Positions 22,278-35,500 of a DNA stretch of 64,000 nucleotides are shown here, piece after piece. Location of the stretch: assembly GCF_954871325.1 (NCBI RefSeq), contig NC_088778.1:34174730-34238729 (forward strand), written 5' to 3'. Every line of letters begins with the position of its first letter. Position 1 is the first letter of the stretch. The stretch is from Gordionus sp. m RMFG-2023. Lineage: Eukaryota > Nematomorpha > Gordioida > Chordodea > Parachordodidae. The notes below the pieces were generated by a model. It was not told the origin of the DNA. It saw nothing but the letters and a program-made list of their open reading frames with translations, and did no database searches. The translations under genes and the position numbers were made by a program.

Positions 22278-23175
22278 GTAAGGTACAGATTTTTACCGGG
22301 TATTGGATCCGATGAATTTTCTGACATGTATACTTTTTTCACATCTTCCGATATGATAAATATTAGGAGAGGAAGGTGCCTTCGACTCTAATATCGTTAA
22401 ACAGAACAATCTTGCTATAAATGTTTTAACGCAAGGCGCTAATAGCGTTCCAAAAGTATATTTTTTTCTATATAGCTACAACATTTTTTAATGTTAGTCA
22501 TGGGAAACAAAATAAAACTTGGTTATTCTTGATAATCAGTTAAAGGTTTTTTTGGTCTCTCATCATTAGTTTGTTAAAAGCCATTATAATTATTCAATTA
22601 ATATTGATAATAAAGTTATAACTTGATGAAATTCATCCATATTATTTATTAATTTTTTTTCTTTCTCAGGTTTGAAGATGTTATCTAGAAGACAAACAGG
22701 TTTTGAAATTAAGCTAGTGGTTAAAGTTAAGATAACTATCGATCTGAATAACTAAAAAGGGGGGGGGGGCTAAAGATATGCGTATTTTTAATCTACGAAG
22801 TTTTATTGTTGAATTTCTTTTTTTAAAGATTGATCCATGCATTAAATTCAGAATTGGCTATTGATTAGTATCTATTTTTTAAAATAAATATTTCGATAGG
22901 GGATTGAGGGTACAGATTATTTTCCCATCATCATACAAAGAATAATTTTGCACTTTCAAATCTATTTTTGGGGCAAAATATATATTTTTTTCTTCTTTGT
23001 AATACTCTTGATTTTATATCCAGGTTAGGTGTCTTTCTTAGTGCATCTAACGAATCTTAGGTAAAGATATAAATTGTAATTTATATTTAAAATGATTCTA
23101 TTATAAAATTTATCACTATTTTTATTAAGAATCATATAAAAATTGAATTGATAATTTTATTAAGTTATACTACGA

Positions 23176-24390
23176 TTAAGATTTATTATGTGTGTAAAAT
23201 TTATCAAATTTTTAGTAATCATCACTTGCTCCATTAAATAAAGATGCGCATTAAATTGAAAGATACAGGCAATTGTTCGTTCAATACACATATCTAATGC
23301 AAAAAATATCCACTCTGAAAGAAATTTGTCAAAAAAACCTGAAACCGCCATTAATATTTAAAAAGGCAAAATGAATATTATCACAAGATTGAATTCCACT
23401 CTTGATATGATATTAAGGATGGAATGTCCTAACTTTTCAAATTCATGGAAATAAGAGTGATTATGATGAAATGGGGATAACCCAAGTAAATTCATTCTAT
23501 TTAATTGGACATGATGGAAGCAACTATAATAGATCTCAGATCTTTTGCCGCCATATTAAGGAATGTTATGGAAATATTTGGGTCTGAAAAAATATCCCAC
23601 TCTCTGAGTGTAATATTTCTATTTTATGACAATTTACGAGAACATCTTTACGAAAATTTGAATAGACTCGAAAATCTATCCATTTTTTTTAAAGAGGCTT
23701 CCCTTAAAGGCTCAAGAAAAGCTTGATGAGATATATGGATTATAACAATCCCGGGGCTAGTGTTGGCCCGATTAAGATTTCCGCTAAAATAATATTATGT
23801 GAGCATCGAGATTTGGCAAATAGATGTCCAAGCATTTCTGCCAGCTGTGAGCAAGATCTTTAGGATTTGCATAATGTTATTTTGGTTATAATCTTACGAA
23901 TCTGGGTTTTTAACAACACTAGGAATAGCGGGGTTTTGACTGAGAATATTAAATATTATATTTATGGGAATAATGGAATCTTAAAATAAAATGATATCAG
24001 TCTCAATGTATTACCTCATTTTTTTAAAATATAAAATTAGACAAAATCACACCCCTTTCTTGAATGAATTTGATTTATATATTAAACAACCCCTAAAGTA
24101 CTTCCATATGAAAACCCTTTTTATGATGGAAACGATCCTCAAAGAATTTAGAATCTTATTAAAAATGGCTAAAGATTATCTTGGGAATCCCTGGTACATC
24201 TTGTCCATCTGAAAGATCTCTTCCGCTTATATGATGACTGATAAAAGACTTTCTATGAAATGAAAAAAACTTTATCTTATGGTATACACTTATTGGATAC
24301 CTTTATAAAGTTAAGTGATAAACTTCTTCTACAAGGGCTATCTATATCATAAGGTATGCTGATGACTGATTATGATGGAACACTTGTTGC
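23176..24390 (+). pseudogene. hAT transposase remnant, right duplicate
   Basis: Twin of 19826-20995, with the same readable pieces: ITRLNSTLDMILRM near 23380-23425, a block HSLSVIFLFYDNLREHLYEN near 23598-23657, and a dimerisation region near 24165-24260 with text matching PSERLFSSAYMM but carrying small deletions. Stops occur throughout. Minus-strand frames at 23160-23351 and 24370-24633 are shadows. Confidence 0.62.
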
Positions 24391-24399
24391 ATGAGATGC

Positions 24400-25720
24400 C
24401 CAATAACTATGCGAAAAGTTTGCCAGAGTTAGAAACCTTTGATCATTGAACCTCCATGAGAACAAAGTGCAAGTATGAAAAAAAAAACAAAGTAGCATGA
24501 GCACTAAAAAAATGATCAAAAAATACCAATGAAGGGGACTATTTTCGTATCTCAAACTAAAATAACTATCTAAAACCATAAGATTAACTGACAGCTCGTC
24601 AAAATTTGTATCGATGACAAGTTTTGTTGTCAATTTAGCCGAGTCGAAGGTCTCATCGAGTCAGATTATTCGGGTTAAAATCTTCAACCCCAATAAATAA
24701 CGGTTAATAATACAATACAACGCCATTTTTAATATAAAGAACTAGTTTTATTTAATTTTGTGTTTTTTACATCGGTATATTTACTCTTATAATTAAAAAA
24801 AAATTCATGCGGAGAGAATGTGAATAGGGGAAAAAAAGAAAAATAATATAAAAGATTACAATGATTAGGTAATAGAAAAAAAATGAATAAAAATTAGTTT
24901 TTATAAATAATTATAAAAGTGGGCTTTATGAATTACGATTTTAAGCCCCTTTTAAAAAAAAAATAAAATAATTTTTGGATTTATTTATTATTATTTTTCT
25001 TTCAAATAAAATGCTTAGATGAGATTGGTTGGTTTGTGATTGGTTGATTTCCCAATAAATAATTTAAAAAATAAACAAATTTAACTGGCAAATATTATGA
25101 TATTAAATTTTTATAATACTTTTCCAAAGAATGAACAATAATTAACAAAAAAAATTTCTTCGAAATCATTTTTTCTGAAGATAATACTATTAAATTTTTT
25201 TTTCGTATTTTTGTTAATATATAAAAAATTAAGAATATTTTCAAAATTATGCAGCAATGATAGGATGAAAAAAAAAGGCGAGAAGGGAGGGAATATCATA
25301 AATAAAGGTAGAAGCAAAAAAATCTAAACCAGATTAAAAGTCCAAAAAAAATATGTCATTTTTAAATTCCGTAAATTTACAAAACCGTTAACTGATGAGT
25401 TAATAATACAAATTTTTTAACATTGTTACGCTACGCTACGGTTTTTTTTGTTCATCGCTAATTCCTCGGGTTGAACCCAGAGATAATTAGATTACCGTTT
25501 ATATATATATATATGTATATGTCATTAAATTATAAGATACATTTTATATATATTATTATTATAAAGTATAATAAAAAAAAGCGAAGAATATATATATAAG
25601 AAGAATTTGTCAATTATAAATACATCATCGTTGGTGCTTATTATATTGATATGATTTTTTGTTTTATTAAAATTTAAATTACATTATTATATATATATTT
25701 ATATAATATATACAATATTT
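24400..25720. other. Gene-free AT-rich stretch
   Basis: No gene recognised. Near 25440-25500 a patch with CTAATTCCTCGGGTTGAACCC resembles parts of the repeat seen near 42750-42890 and 61420-61590. It lies beyond the EcR 3' end. Confidence 0.4.
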
Positions 25721-25729
25721 AAAACCATT

Positions 25730-25746
25730 ATTTATTTATTTATTTT
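25730..25746 (-). terminator. Possible EcR polyadenylation signals
   Basis: Overlapping AATAAA words on the minus strand lie about 455 bp past the EcR stop codon and are the first exact matches after it. They are supported only by position. Confidence 0.35.
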
Positions 25747-26198
25747 TTGGATTGGGGAGATATCGCATAGTCGCAAATCATCTTTTAAACCGCCAAACAT
25801 TAAAAAAAATGGAGTAATTTATATATAAAATAAATATATTAAATATATATATATAAAACAAATATTTATAAAGTAAATTTTTCAAATAAATCATGGTAAA
25901 CATATTTTCAACAAATAATTTTTTTCTGTTTTTTTGTTATAATACTATAAAGTTTTTTTTTGTTTTTAATGCTTCACTTTTTTTTCCAAAAGGAGAATCA
26001 TAATTCAATCATGGGTTAGTAAATTTTCCAAATAAATATAAAAAAAATTCAAATGAAATAAATGTACATAATTTCTAATTTATCACATTTCGTTTTTTTA
26101 AAAAATGATCATTATTTTGTCTACCAAAAGAGAGGGGGTAACTAACTTAAACAATCAGGTTCGGTGAAGAAATTCCTCACCCCAAATTCTTTTTGCAA

Positions 26199-26560
26199 TT
26201 ATTGTTTCACGTCCCAAATCTCCGAAAGCAGGGGCGGAAGTTTGTGGTCTTTAAGCTTGAGCGAAAATAACATGTCGCTATGCTGACACGCTATCGTTCT
26301 AAGCTCGGTCAACTTCATGAGTAAACGTGCCAAGATATTTATGTTGCTAGGGCTCAGCGCCATCGATGTTGGCATCGCGCTGGGTGTACTGCTGGAGCAA
26401 TTATTGTTCAAACTAGTGTTGGAGAGGGTGCCGAGAGCGCTATTGGAATTGAGATGGTTATTGTGGTAGACTCTCTGGAGCTCGACATAGTTCCGCAGGG
26501 CTTCTAAGTAAGTTTCTTGGACCTTTTCCACTTTGTCGGGTTCAATCAGGTTGGGTCGAT
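26199..26560 (-). CDS. EcR: EcR exon 8: end of ligand-binding domain, AF-2 and stop
   Basis: Residues 534-653. It starts after AAAAAAG and completes the Asp codon of [14 protein letters not shown], a conserved EcR block. Helix 9-like [20 protein letters not shown] is followed by an Asn/Ser-rich stretch of about 40 residues (566-606), far longer than the roughly 12-residue loop of insect EcR. Then the helix 10/11 text [20 protein letters not shown], then [20 protein letters not shown]. Only two residues follow AF-2, so the F domain is practically absent. Confidence 0.94.
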
Positions 26561-29500
26561 CTTTTTTAAGTATAAGAAATGTAATTTGATAGTACTATAT
26601 TTATAAAAATTTAAATTTTATATCATTGGTTTTTCACTTATCAAAAAAAATATATACAAAAGGCACAATTCTTATTCCTTAAGGCAGAATATACCGATAA
26701 ACTTTTAAATTTAACCATTCTTCCCTTTTGGGAACAGAATTATTATTTTTTCTTAAGAATACTTAATTAAATTAATATATATTTTGTTTTAAACTAACTT
26801 TAAATTAACAAATCTCCCAAGTATTTCCTAGACCAAGAAAAATATTATACAGATAAGTACAAAAGTGATTAGTTATTAAGGACAAAAATGTTGCCCGAGA
26901 GAATGGATGAATTTCAATAATAGAGAAAAGCGTATCTCGGCACGTTTAGGGTATAAGCCTTATAAGCTAAGACGAGAAGCATTTCCAGAGATTACTGGAG
27001 ACCTGATGGGGTTTTTCTATTCAATAACATGGAGGAAGCAAATAAAGATCTATCTATATTTGAAAGAAAAATGATTTATGGCGAAAAACACATTTACACA
27101 AAGATAATATGATTTTTTTTTTGAGGGACGATTAGAAAAACATATAAACATCGCGTTTGCAACAAAATTGAAAAGAGTGGGCAAAGGAACCAGGGATAAA
27201 TAATACTTTATTTTAGAAAATGAAAAGGTGGCCTAACATCATGAAGTGTTCAAACTAACTGGTACCTTTTACAAATTTATGTATATTTTGTGAATAATAA
27301 AAAAAAATCTTTTGTTTTTGGGATATCTATATGCCAGTTTTATGAAGTGTATTAAACTGCGTCCATTTTCCTTCGTTTCCTCTTTTTATGGAACAAAGAT
27401 CCCCATTAATTTATTTCCGGGAAAAGTATGCCGCCTTAATTTATGAACTGATGTATGTTTCCTCAATTCTGCTTCTCACTCTTATTAAAATTATAAAAAT
27501 AAACCCCATTTTAGTATTGGAAAATAGGGTAAAACCTATCGCCAAACGACGAAGGCGATAATTTTAACTGTTTTTCGAGAAATTCTGGCATATGTTGAAC
27601 ATACTCGTGATTTTCGTACTCGGTTTTAAAAAAAAATAAGAAACCCCCTAATACGCTAAAACATTTAGGCGCGTAATAAAAAGCGTTCTCTAAATTTCAA
27701 GCAAAAAAAATCTCGAATGAAGAGTTAATTCTCGGGTGGTGTTGCTTAACGGCTCGTTTTGAGCCGGTTTTTAAAAAGGGCTGATTCGATATTTTATCCG
27801 GAAGAATATTTACGCAAGCCTGAAGATTTTTCTCGTAGATGGCACAAAGGTTTGAATATCTGTTAACGAAATCTCCAAGCTCAGACAATATTTTTCTAGT
27901 TGAGATATCGAGTTCGCCGTTTTTAAGAATCGGCTCAAATCGAGCCGCAACACTATTCTCAGCGGCACCACTCTATTTTAAAATTGTTAGACTACCAATG
28001 AACTCGTCGATATTTTGGCGGGATTTTTTTTTGTCCAATAGCCTCCTATTTTATGCATTTTTATTGGATGATTGATCTAACAAACAAGAGGCAAAAAAAA
28101 ATCGAGAGTTGTTAAATTATGGCGCCAGTTTAAAAAAAAATAAAATAACGAGGGCGGTAGCGCGCTTTTATGCTTTATAATCTAATTTATCAAGTTATTT
28201 AAAATATAATCATGCCGCCAATAGAGGACATGGAAGACGATTTGGAGATAGATGATAATCACAAAATTTCACTAAAAAAATTGATATTACGGAATTACCT
28301 TCGCCCAAATTTGTAACATATTTTGAACTCAAAATAATAGGATTTAATAAATATCGGGTGCAGAGAATGGCCGAGGACATTTTGGATAATTTTCAGGAAA
28401 TGAATAGATTTATCAGAAACCTCTTACATCTGCACGATAGCAGATTATCGGGACTCGTGAAAGGTAAAATAAAGTATCCGTGTTCTGATATTTTATTAAC
28501 TTAATTGGAAAAGAGCAGCCAAATTAAGCTAATTGGTAATGTTGATTAATTTTAAATACCCAACGATGATACATTTTAGCTGTTAAATGGTCTTGGAGCG
28601 TTTTAAAATTCAAATGAACATATTTCTTATATAAAAAGTTCAGGAAAAAAATTAAATACCACACATTGCTCTCGAGTGCGGTAACAATTATTTGGCGTCA
28701 AAAGTAGCGAAAGCGACTTTCTAAAAAAAATAGTTTATAGCGCGCTACTTTTGTTTTGTCAAATAGCGTTAGCGGGTGGCATGATACTTTCAAAAGTATC
28801 GTTTAACAACACTGACAGATATCAACTCTTACATTAAAAAAAACATTACTATTTGAAAATATGATTATTGGCAATTTTCGTTTTATTTGCAAACACCCTT
28901 TACAAAATTTTGTGTATTTGTTAATTATTTCAAATAATGTCTAAAAATATCGAAGCACATAATATTTGTTTTAGTACAGAAACTGTTAATTACGACCGAG
29001 AGCACACAAAATACGTAAACAGACCTCTTTTTTTAAATATATATTTCTTGTTATCATTCAATTCGAACAAATTCTCATTCAAAACGAACATTTATAGATT
29101 TAAAAAAATAAATAATTTTTCATTTAAAAGTCAGCGGAAATATCTTATAAAATTAAAACTATTTTAAAAAAAAATAATTTTGTGGCAAAAAAAGTATATA
29201 AATAAAGTAATGTTTTTAAACTTATTGTTGAATAAAAAAAATAAAGTTGTGATTTTTTGTTAATAGAAAAGACTCAAATTTTCGTAATTCTCCCTATTGA
29301 ACGAGGATAATTTTGCCATTGTAAGATTTAGAGATTAATGTAGAATCAATTTTTTTTTTACATGAAGGGAGGTTTAAAGAATGACATTAGCAGCTTAATT
29401 TCCCTTTTTCTAACTAGTGTTGTCAAACGGCTCGTTTTGAGCCGATTTCTAAAAACGGCGATCTCAATATTTCACCCAGAAAAATATTACGCTAGCCTGA

Positions 29501-32500
29501 AGATTTTGCTCATAGAAGGAACAAAGGTCTCTAGACTTTGCTCATAGAAGGATCAAAGGTTTCTAGACTTTGCTCATAGAAGGAACAAAGGTCCAGACAC
29601 ATGTTATAAGGATTAGGCAATATTCTTCGATTAGCCGTTAACAACACCTATATTTATTCTAACATATCCATCATCGTGTCATCATGAAAACATTAAAAAA
29701 AAATACGTGCATTTGTGATATTAAAAAAAAATATACAAATTTGCATAATTAGTTGGAACTTCCCTCAAATACAAAAGGTAAATAATTTAACATTTTGATA
29801 AAATTATTTATATTTTTTCCCCTTTTAAATCTAATAGATATCATCAGTTCAAGATTGTAAAGGTTATTTTTTCTCATGTAAAAAATTAATATTTTAAACA
29901 TTACAATTTTATGCAATAACATTGATGCACAAAATTATGTAATTAAGCAAATAAATTTATTTAGAATAAATTATAAGTTTAAATGGTAAAATATTATTTT
30001 TGTTTCATAAATGTTTCGATTTGAACAAGAATTTGAAAGAATGATTAAAGATAAGGGATATTGACATTTTTCTCATAAGATGTTCGAATTGAATGATAAC
30101 ATAATATATAAAATGCGGGTTTATTGTGCTCTTGTAATAAGACTTTCTGCGCCAAAACAATGGCAAACCCGTTTTAAAAGGGAGTGGGATCTGCCCCATC
30201 CAACCCCTAGCATTATTTTTTTTCTCGACCCAATGGTTTAAATATTATAAACTTCTTCTTAAAATGTTTTGATCTTCATGCTTAGCCTCAGTAAAGTTTC
30301 CGTATTTTTTTAGAAATAAGATATACCAGAAAAGATGAGGACGGCGGATAAAAGGGCGTATTCCGCGTTGTCTACCTTCATGACGGCCATGCTGCGACAA
30401 AAGTCGAACTGGGCTTCGGATATCTCTCCTATATTTGCCGATTTGTAATTGTCGCGCGTGTAAGGAACGTTGTTGGCGAACACGACACAGTCTGTCTCCA
30501 GGTCGTAGCGTCGGGCGGTACGGAGAACCATGAGTTCAAAAACGGCCGCCTTATTTTAGATAATAAATTAATGGGAATAACATTTCAAAAGTCAATCTTC
30601 ACAAAATACGGAAAAATCATCCTGTAATATGGAACGCAGAAAGAATAAAATAAGAAGTAGTATTAATCTTCACCTTCAGAAGAGTGATCTGATCTTCCCT
30701 AAGTAGGGTTTGGAAACCGGGAAGTCTCTTGGTAAATTCTACGATCAACTGAGTCACTAGTATGGTTAGTTCGGTGCAGTGAGAGAATCGTTGGAATTTG
30801 GCAAAAATGCTATCATCTTTACCACCCAAGGAAGCGGATATCATCATCTCCGTATCTTATGACGAATAGGCGGAAGGAGATGGGATATTATATATAAAAA
30901 ATTTAGTATAAAATAAATGATAACACACATTCACGGGATAACAAATTTTGCTAAATCTTAATCTGTGTAAATTAGTGAGGGAGGGTAAATGATTCTTGCC
31001 ACTAAAGCAGACTTTCGGACCGCTTTGGTCTATGGCAGCTATTTGGCACTGAACGAATATTAAACGTGAGATTAAATTTCAAAAAAATTTGATTTCCGTT
31101 TTAAAATAACAAAATATGAAATATGCGTTTTAAATTTGAACAAAGAACTCACGGGAATCGATAACGCTTTCGGTGACGTCCATCATATTTTCTATGGTAC
31201 TGTTATCATCGCTTTTTGCGGAAAAGTTAATTTCGTCTGGGGAGCTCATGGGAGCCGCCATTTTGGATCTAAAAATGGCGTTAGTAATGGAATTGGATTC
31301 TGAGAAGGGAGTAATTTTCTTGACCTCCTCCTCGGGCGGTAATTCGAATTGGTCTTGGTAAAATACGAGTTTACGTATGAGCTCTTGGTGATCCTATTTT
31401 AAACATTTTAAAAAAAAAATCAAATTGTTAGTTGGGATGGATGATATTATCTAATATATAAATATAAACTGAATATCAAACATTTTCGTTTCGATCAAAA
31501 AATTATTTCACTGGGGCCGTGCTCAAATTAAACAAGTTAAAAATGGCTTACTGGGGAGAGCCCTTCCGGCAAGGCGCACCAATCGGCAGAAGTAGAGGAC
31601 GAACAGTTGGAATTATTATTGGCGTAATTGTGGCCGGGGTTGCTGTTGGCGGTGGTGCCTCCGCAATTAGAATTTATGTTGGAATTGCTATTTCCGGTTG
31701 TGCTATTGGGCTTGTTTTTCTCCTTGGCCAAGCGTTTGGCTTTACATTGCTTTTCGGGAACGACACCTGAATACGAAGAATTTATTTTTTTTATAAAATT
31801 AACAGGGGGCGAAAAATCTAATTCCTTTTATGACAATTCCTAAAATTTCGTACACCTTTCTCCATGAGACACTCAAATCCTTATTTACGAAATTAGTCAG
31901 GATCACATCAAAAACTTAACGCGCGTGAATGAATGCTAATAATTTTACATTCCGGTCTCATCCCAACGGCCAAACACTTCTGGAAGCGACAATATTGGCA
32001 TTTCCGCCTCATGTACATGTCCATCTCGCATTGGCCGCCATATTTGCATTCGTAGCTGTTGTTGCGTGTAATACTCCTCCGAAAGAATCCTTAAAATATT
32101 AATAGATTTATAAATAATTTACATTTGATTAATCAAATTTGAAAATGAAATCGGTAAAAATATTGTAATACACCCAACTAATGATTATGAGTGACGTAAA
32201 AGAAAGAAAGAAAACCTTTGCACCCTTCGCAGGTTAGGGCGTTGTAGTGATAACCGGAAGCTCTGTCCCCGCAAACCAAGCAAAGTTCTTCTTGAGGTTT
32301 TTGAGCGCTTTTTTTGCTGCGTTTCAAATTGTCGTAGTACGAGTTATCGGCTTGATTGTTTATCGACGCATTGGGATATAATAAATTAAAGATAACATAT
32401 GTAAAATAAAATAAATAAGGTTCGCGTTAACGCGATACGTGGGGTCCTCTCGTATATCGTTCTAGGGGTGTCTTGAACTCCTACTATCCTCAATAGAAGG

Positions 32501-35500
32501 ACCAATCAGGGTTCCCAGATTTCTTCCAAAGACGCGTGAACTTCAAATATTAAGTTTCCACATCGTGAACCAAAAAATCCATGTCGGTTCATCATACGGA
32601 TCAAAAATCTGGCAACTTCGAGGATCATACTCTTCCATTAAGGAGGTTGATCGATCAATGTCATTCGATTCGACTAAATGCAATTAAACGGCTCAATTAT
32701 CGTAGCCCATATGTGAATCCCGAAGATTCATACCTTTTTTAAAAAATGCTAAAGATACTTCACCAATCAAGTATCGCGTAATGTATTAATACAGCAACCG
32801 CTCTCGGTGTTAGGTACCGGAATGAAAGCGCATTTTAAATGATACCCACAAGTGTTATAAGAACACAGCGGGGGTATTAACCTATTTTTTTTAAACTTAA
32901 ATAATTCGCTACGGGTCGGACATTTTGCGGCCACCTTTTGAGCTACTCTTAATTTATATTTTAAAAATTATAGGGCATTGTCAACGACATGCTATATATC
33001 AAAAAACAGCTGAGGACTCCATTTTGTTTACCCATACCGTTATTAAAAAATTTTAAAACGAGAGGTCAATTTATTCCTAGGCTCTGACGCAAACTTCATT
33101 AAAGAATTGCCCGATCATCGAGATACCAAAATGGCGGGTCCAGCTGATTTGCATTCGATGACGCTCCAAACGCCTTGTCAGTCTAGTTAATATTATGTCG
33201 TTGGGTTTATTAGATCCCACACCCAAGTATTGACGTCATTTTTTTTTATGTCACAGGAAGTACTGAAGGATTAAACAAACTCTAAATTAGTTTGACTTTA
33301 ATCGCCATTTTTAAAATTTTTATGACACTCCAAAATATGCTCAATATTTTAAATGGCGTTAAAGTGAATAATGGATAGGAAGGGGGGGGGGAGGGGTATA
33401 ATAAAATATTAAATTTTGGCGCCAGTAGGTTCTTTTGTAAACTAAAAAAAAACACGCAAGTTATAAATACTTAAATATTATATGGTATTTTTTGTTTACG
33501 ATTGAAAAATAAAATATTTAAATTTTATGCAAATGAGTCTGTTTTTATTTTTTAAAAAATATTTCTGATAGTTGTTGTTGGTGTGGTGTGGGATAGGAAA
33601 AAAGATGGGCGCTAGAGATAATGCAAAACAATAAAAATGTGTTTTTTTTCTTTTATTCAAATAATATTTTCTTTTATTTTTTATAAAAAACAAATAAAAA
33701 ACAACAACAAAAGTTGAAGATGATTATGAAAATGAAGCCATGTGAGAAAATAAAAAATTAGATATTTTATACATATATATTTTAAATTATTAAAAAGAGA
33801 AAAAAAATTTAAATGGCGGTGTGGGTTAGTAATACATTTAAAGCCCGATGATTGGACACTTAGAAATGGGAGATTATGATTGGTCAAAGTAAGAAGGTCT
33901 TCGCAAGCAATCGACCATTGAAGCGTGACGCAACAAATATTTTATTTGTTTTATTTTACCGAGAATTTAAGGTATGGCGTATAAGTAATAATAATAATTT
34001 ATCGTTTTTTTTTACGAGTAATAAAATGATCATAAATTTTGACTTTTGAGGTAAGCTTAAGGAATTGTAAAGTTTTTATGTTTATTATATTGTTCTTTTG
34101 AACCTTTATCGATGTTACTGTCACTGTGTAAAAGTAACTTTTAGACAGTTACTCTTAACAACAAAAAAAAGTAACGGGCTATTCGTTTTACCCTTTTTAC
34201 AGCATTCGATCCTAATTTATAAAAGCTAGAGCTACAAATAAAAACAACAAGATTTCCCTGTTCAATTCGAGCAAACAATTTGACAATCTGGTCACATGTA
34301 GAGGACGCATTCCAAAACATGATAATAATATAAATTACAAATTAAGGCCAAATAATAGTAGTTGTCGCGAATATCGAAAATTATTGGCCAGCTTAAAACA
34401 TGTGGCAAAAATTTGTATTTGTTATAAAAAAATAAAGCGAAATCTACAATGTCAACGAATTATATTATGTATTGTCACAAGTAATTTTTTTTTTCTATCG
34501 TAAAAAATTTATTTTATTTTAATATGTAAAACACGAAACGATGTAAAAATTTGGCAATAAAAATATTTTTTTTTTTTGGCCATTCAAAAAATCTTTTATT
34601 TTTATTTTTATGCATTCAAATTCATTTTATTGAATGGCGAATGGAATATAGGCAGGGATCCAATTCCGAACCGTAACGAATAGCGGGTCGGTTAATCTTT
34701 TGGGGTCGGTTCAGATAAACCTTTTGACTTCCCAAACAAGTGTATTCGAATTAAGTAAAGAAAAGAACGGTTTACTTACTCATCTCTAAAATTATAATAT
34801 AGAGCCGTATACAATCGAAATATTTTCCCTATTCTCTTCTGTACGCTAACTTGGATAGTTGGCAGGTGTCAGATAGCAATATAGAAAAGTAATTACCGAT
34901 ACCTTCGGTCAAAGCAGATTATACTAATCATCATTGAAAGATTTTAAAATATCAAAAGGTTCAAACAGGTTCAAGCACATTTTTCGGTAAATAATAAAGG
35001 TTAATACAGGTTTAACGGTGGTTCTGCTTGAATTCAATGCTAACTGGATCAGGGAATTGCATTGGGTAGGCCTGAGGATTGGTCCTTTGCACGATCTGCA
35101 ATGTAAACTGTGACTTCCTTTGCTCTCTACGAGGACATAAGTGAGAAAAGGTTATTGTAGAGTGAATTAGCTCATTGTTGGTTAGTTGGAGTTAAAAATT
35201 TTTGTGAAGGAATGAATTCCAAAAATTCATGCCAGGATCCATTAAGTGAGGGAGGGAAGAGAGAACGGTCTGGGAGAGCATGCTAGATAGTAGGGTTTCA
35301 ACTCAGCATGCTACAACTGACCTACCCCAATCCTTCTGTCTAATCGGATTCGGGCGATGTGACATCCTCAACGCGTGACCTCCATTAGCAGGATGAAAAT
35401 TCATTATGTGAGGTGTGGGCTTTGAAAGTAGATTGCTAGAAATAAAGGCAGTGAGAAGCAAGATCGATGGGAGATCTAATCCCTCCAAAGGAAGATGAGG

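Larger units (their letters stand above)
21386..24400. repeat. Right copy of the large tandem duplication
   Basis: Near-identical to 16695-21010 but shorter. It lacks the right part of the MITE and the open minus-strand hAT, and gains a 524-bp insertion at 21754-22277. High identity implies a recent event. Confidence 0.85.
26561..30326 (-). other. EcR last intron (3.8 kb)
   Basis: Holds two TAGTGTTG MITEs (27737-27955, 29416-29648) and an opposite-strand coding-like fragment (28212-28463). The 28680-28810 patch, with repeated AGCG / GCGCGCTAC words ending GTTTAACAACACTG, resembles a transposon end. The rest is AT-rich with nothing recognised. Confidence 0.7.

Noticed and set aside
30985-31060. 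Possible extra EcR exon after TTCGTTCAG
   Set aside because: In the required phase it meets a stop codon within about 17 codons, whereas direct joining of 31153 to 30855 keeps the frame.
31519-31843. Plus-strand hydrophobic frames over EcR exon 4
   Set aside because: Antisense shadows of the Asn/Ser-rich hinge exon.
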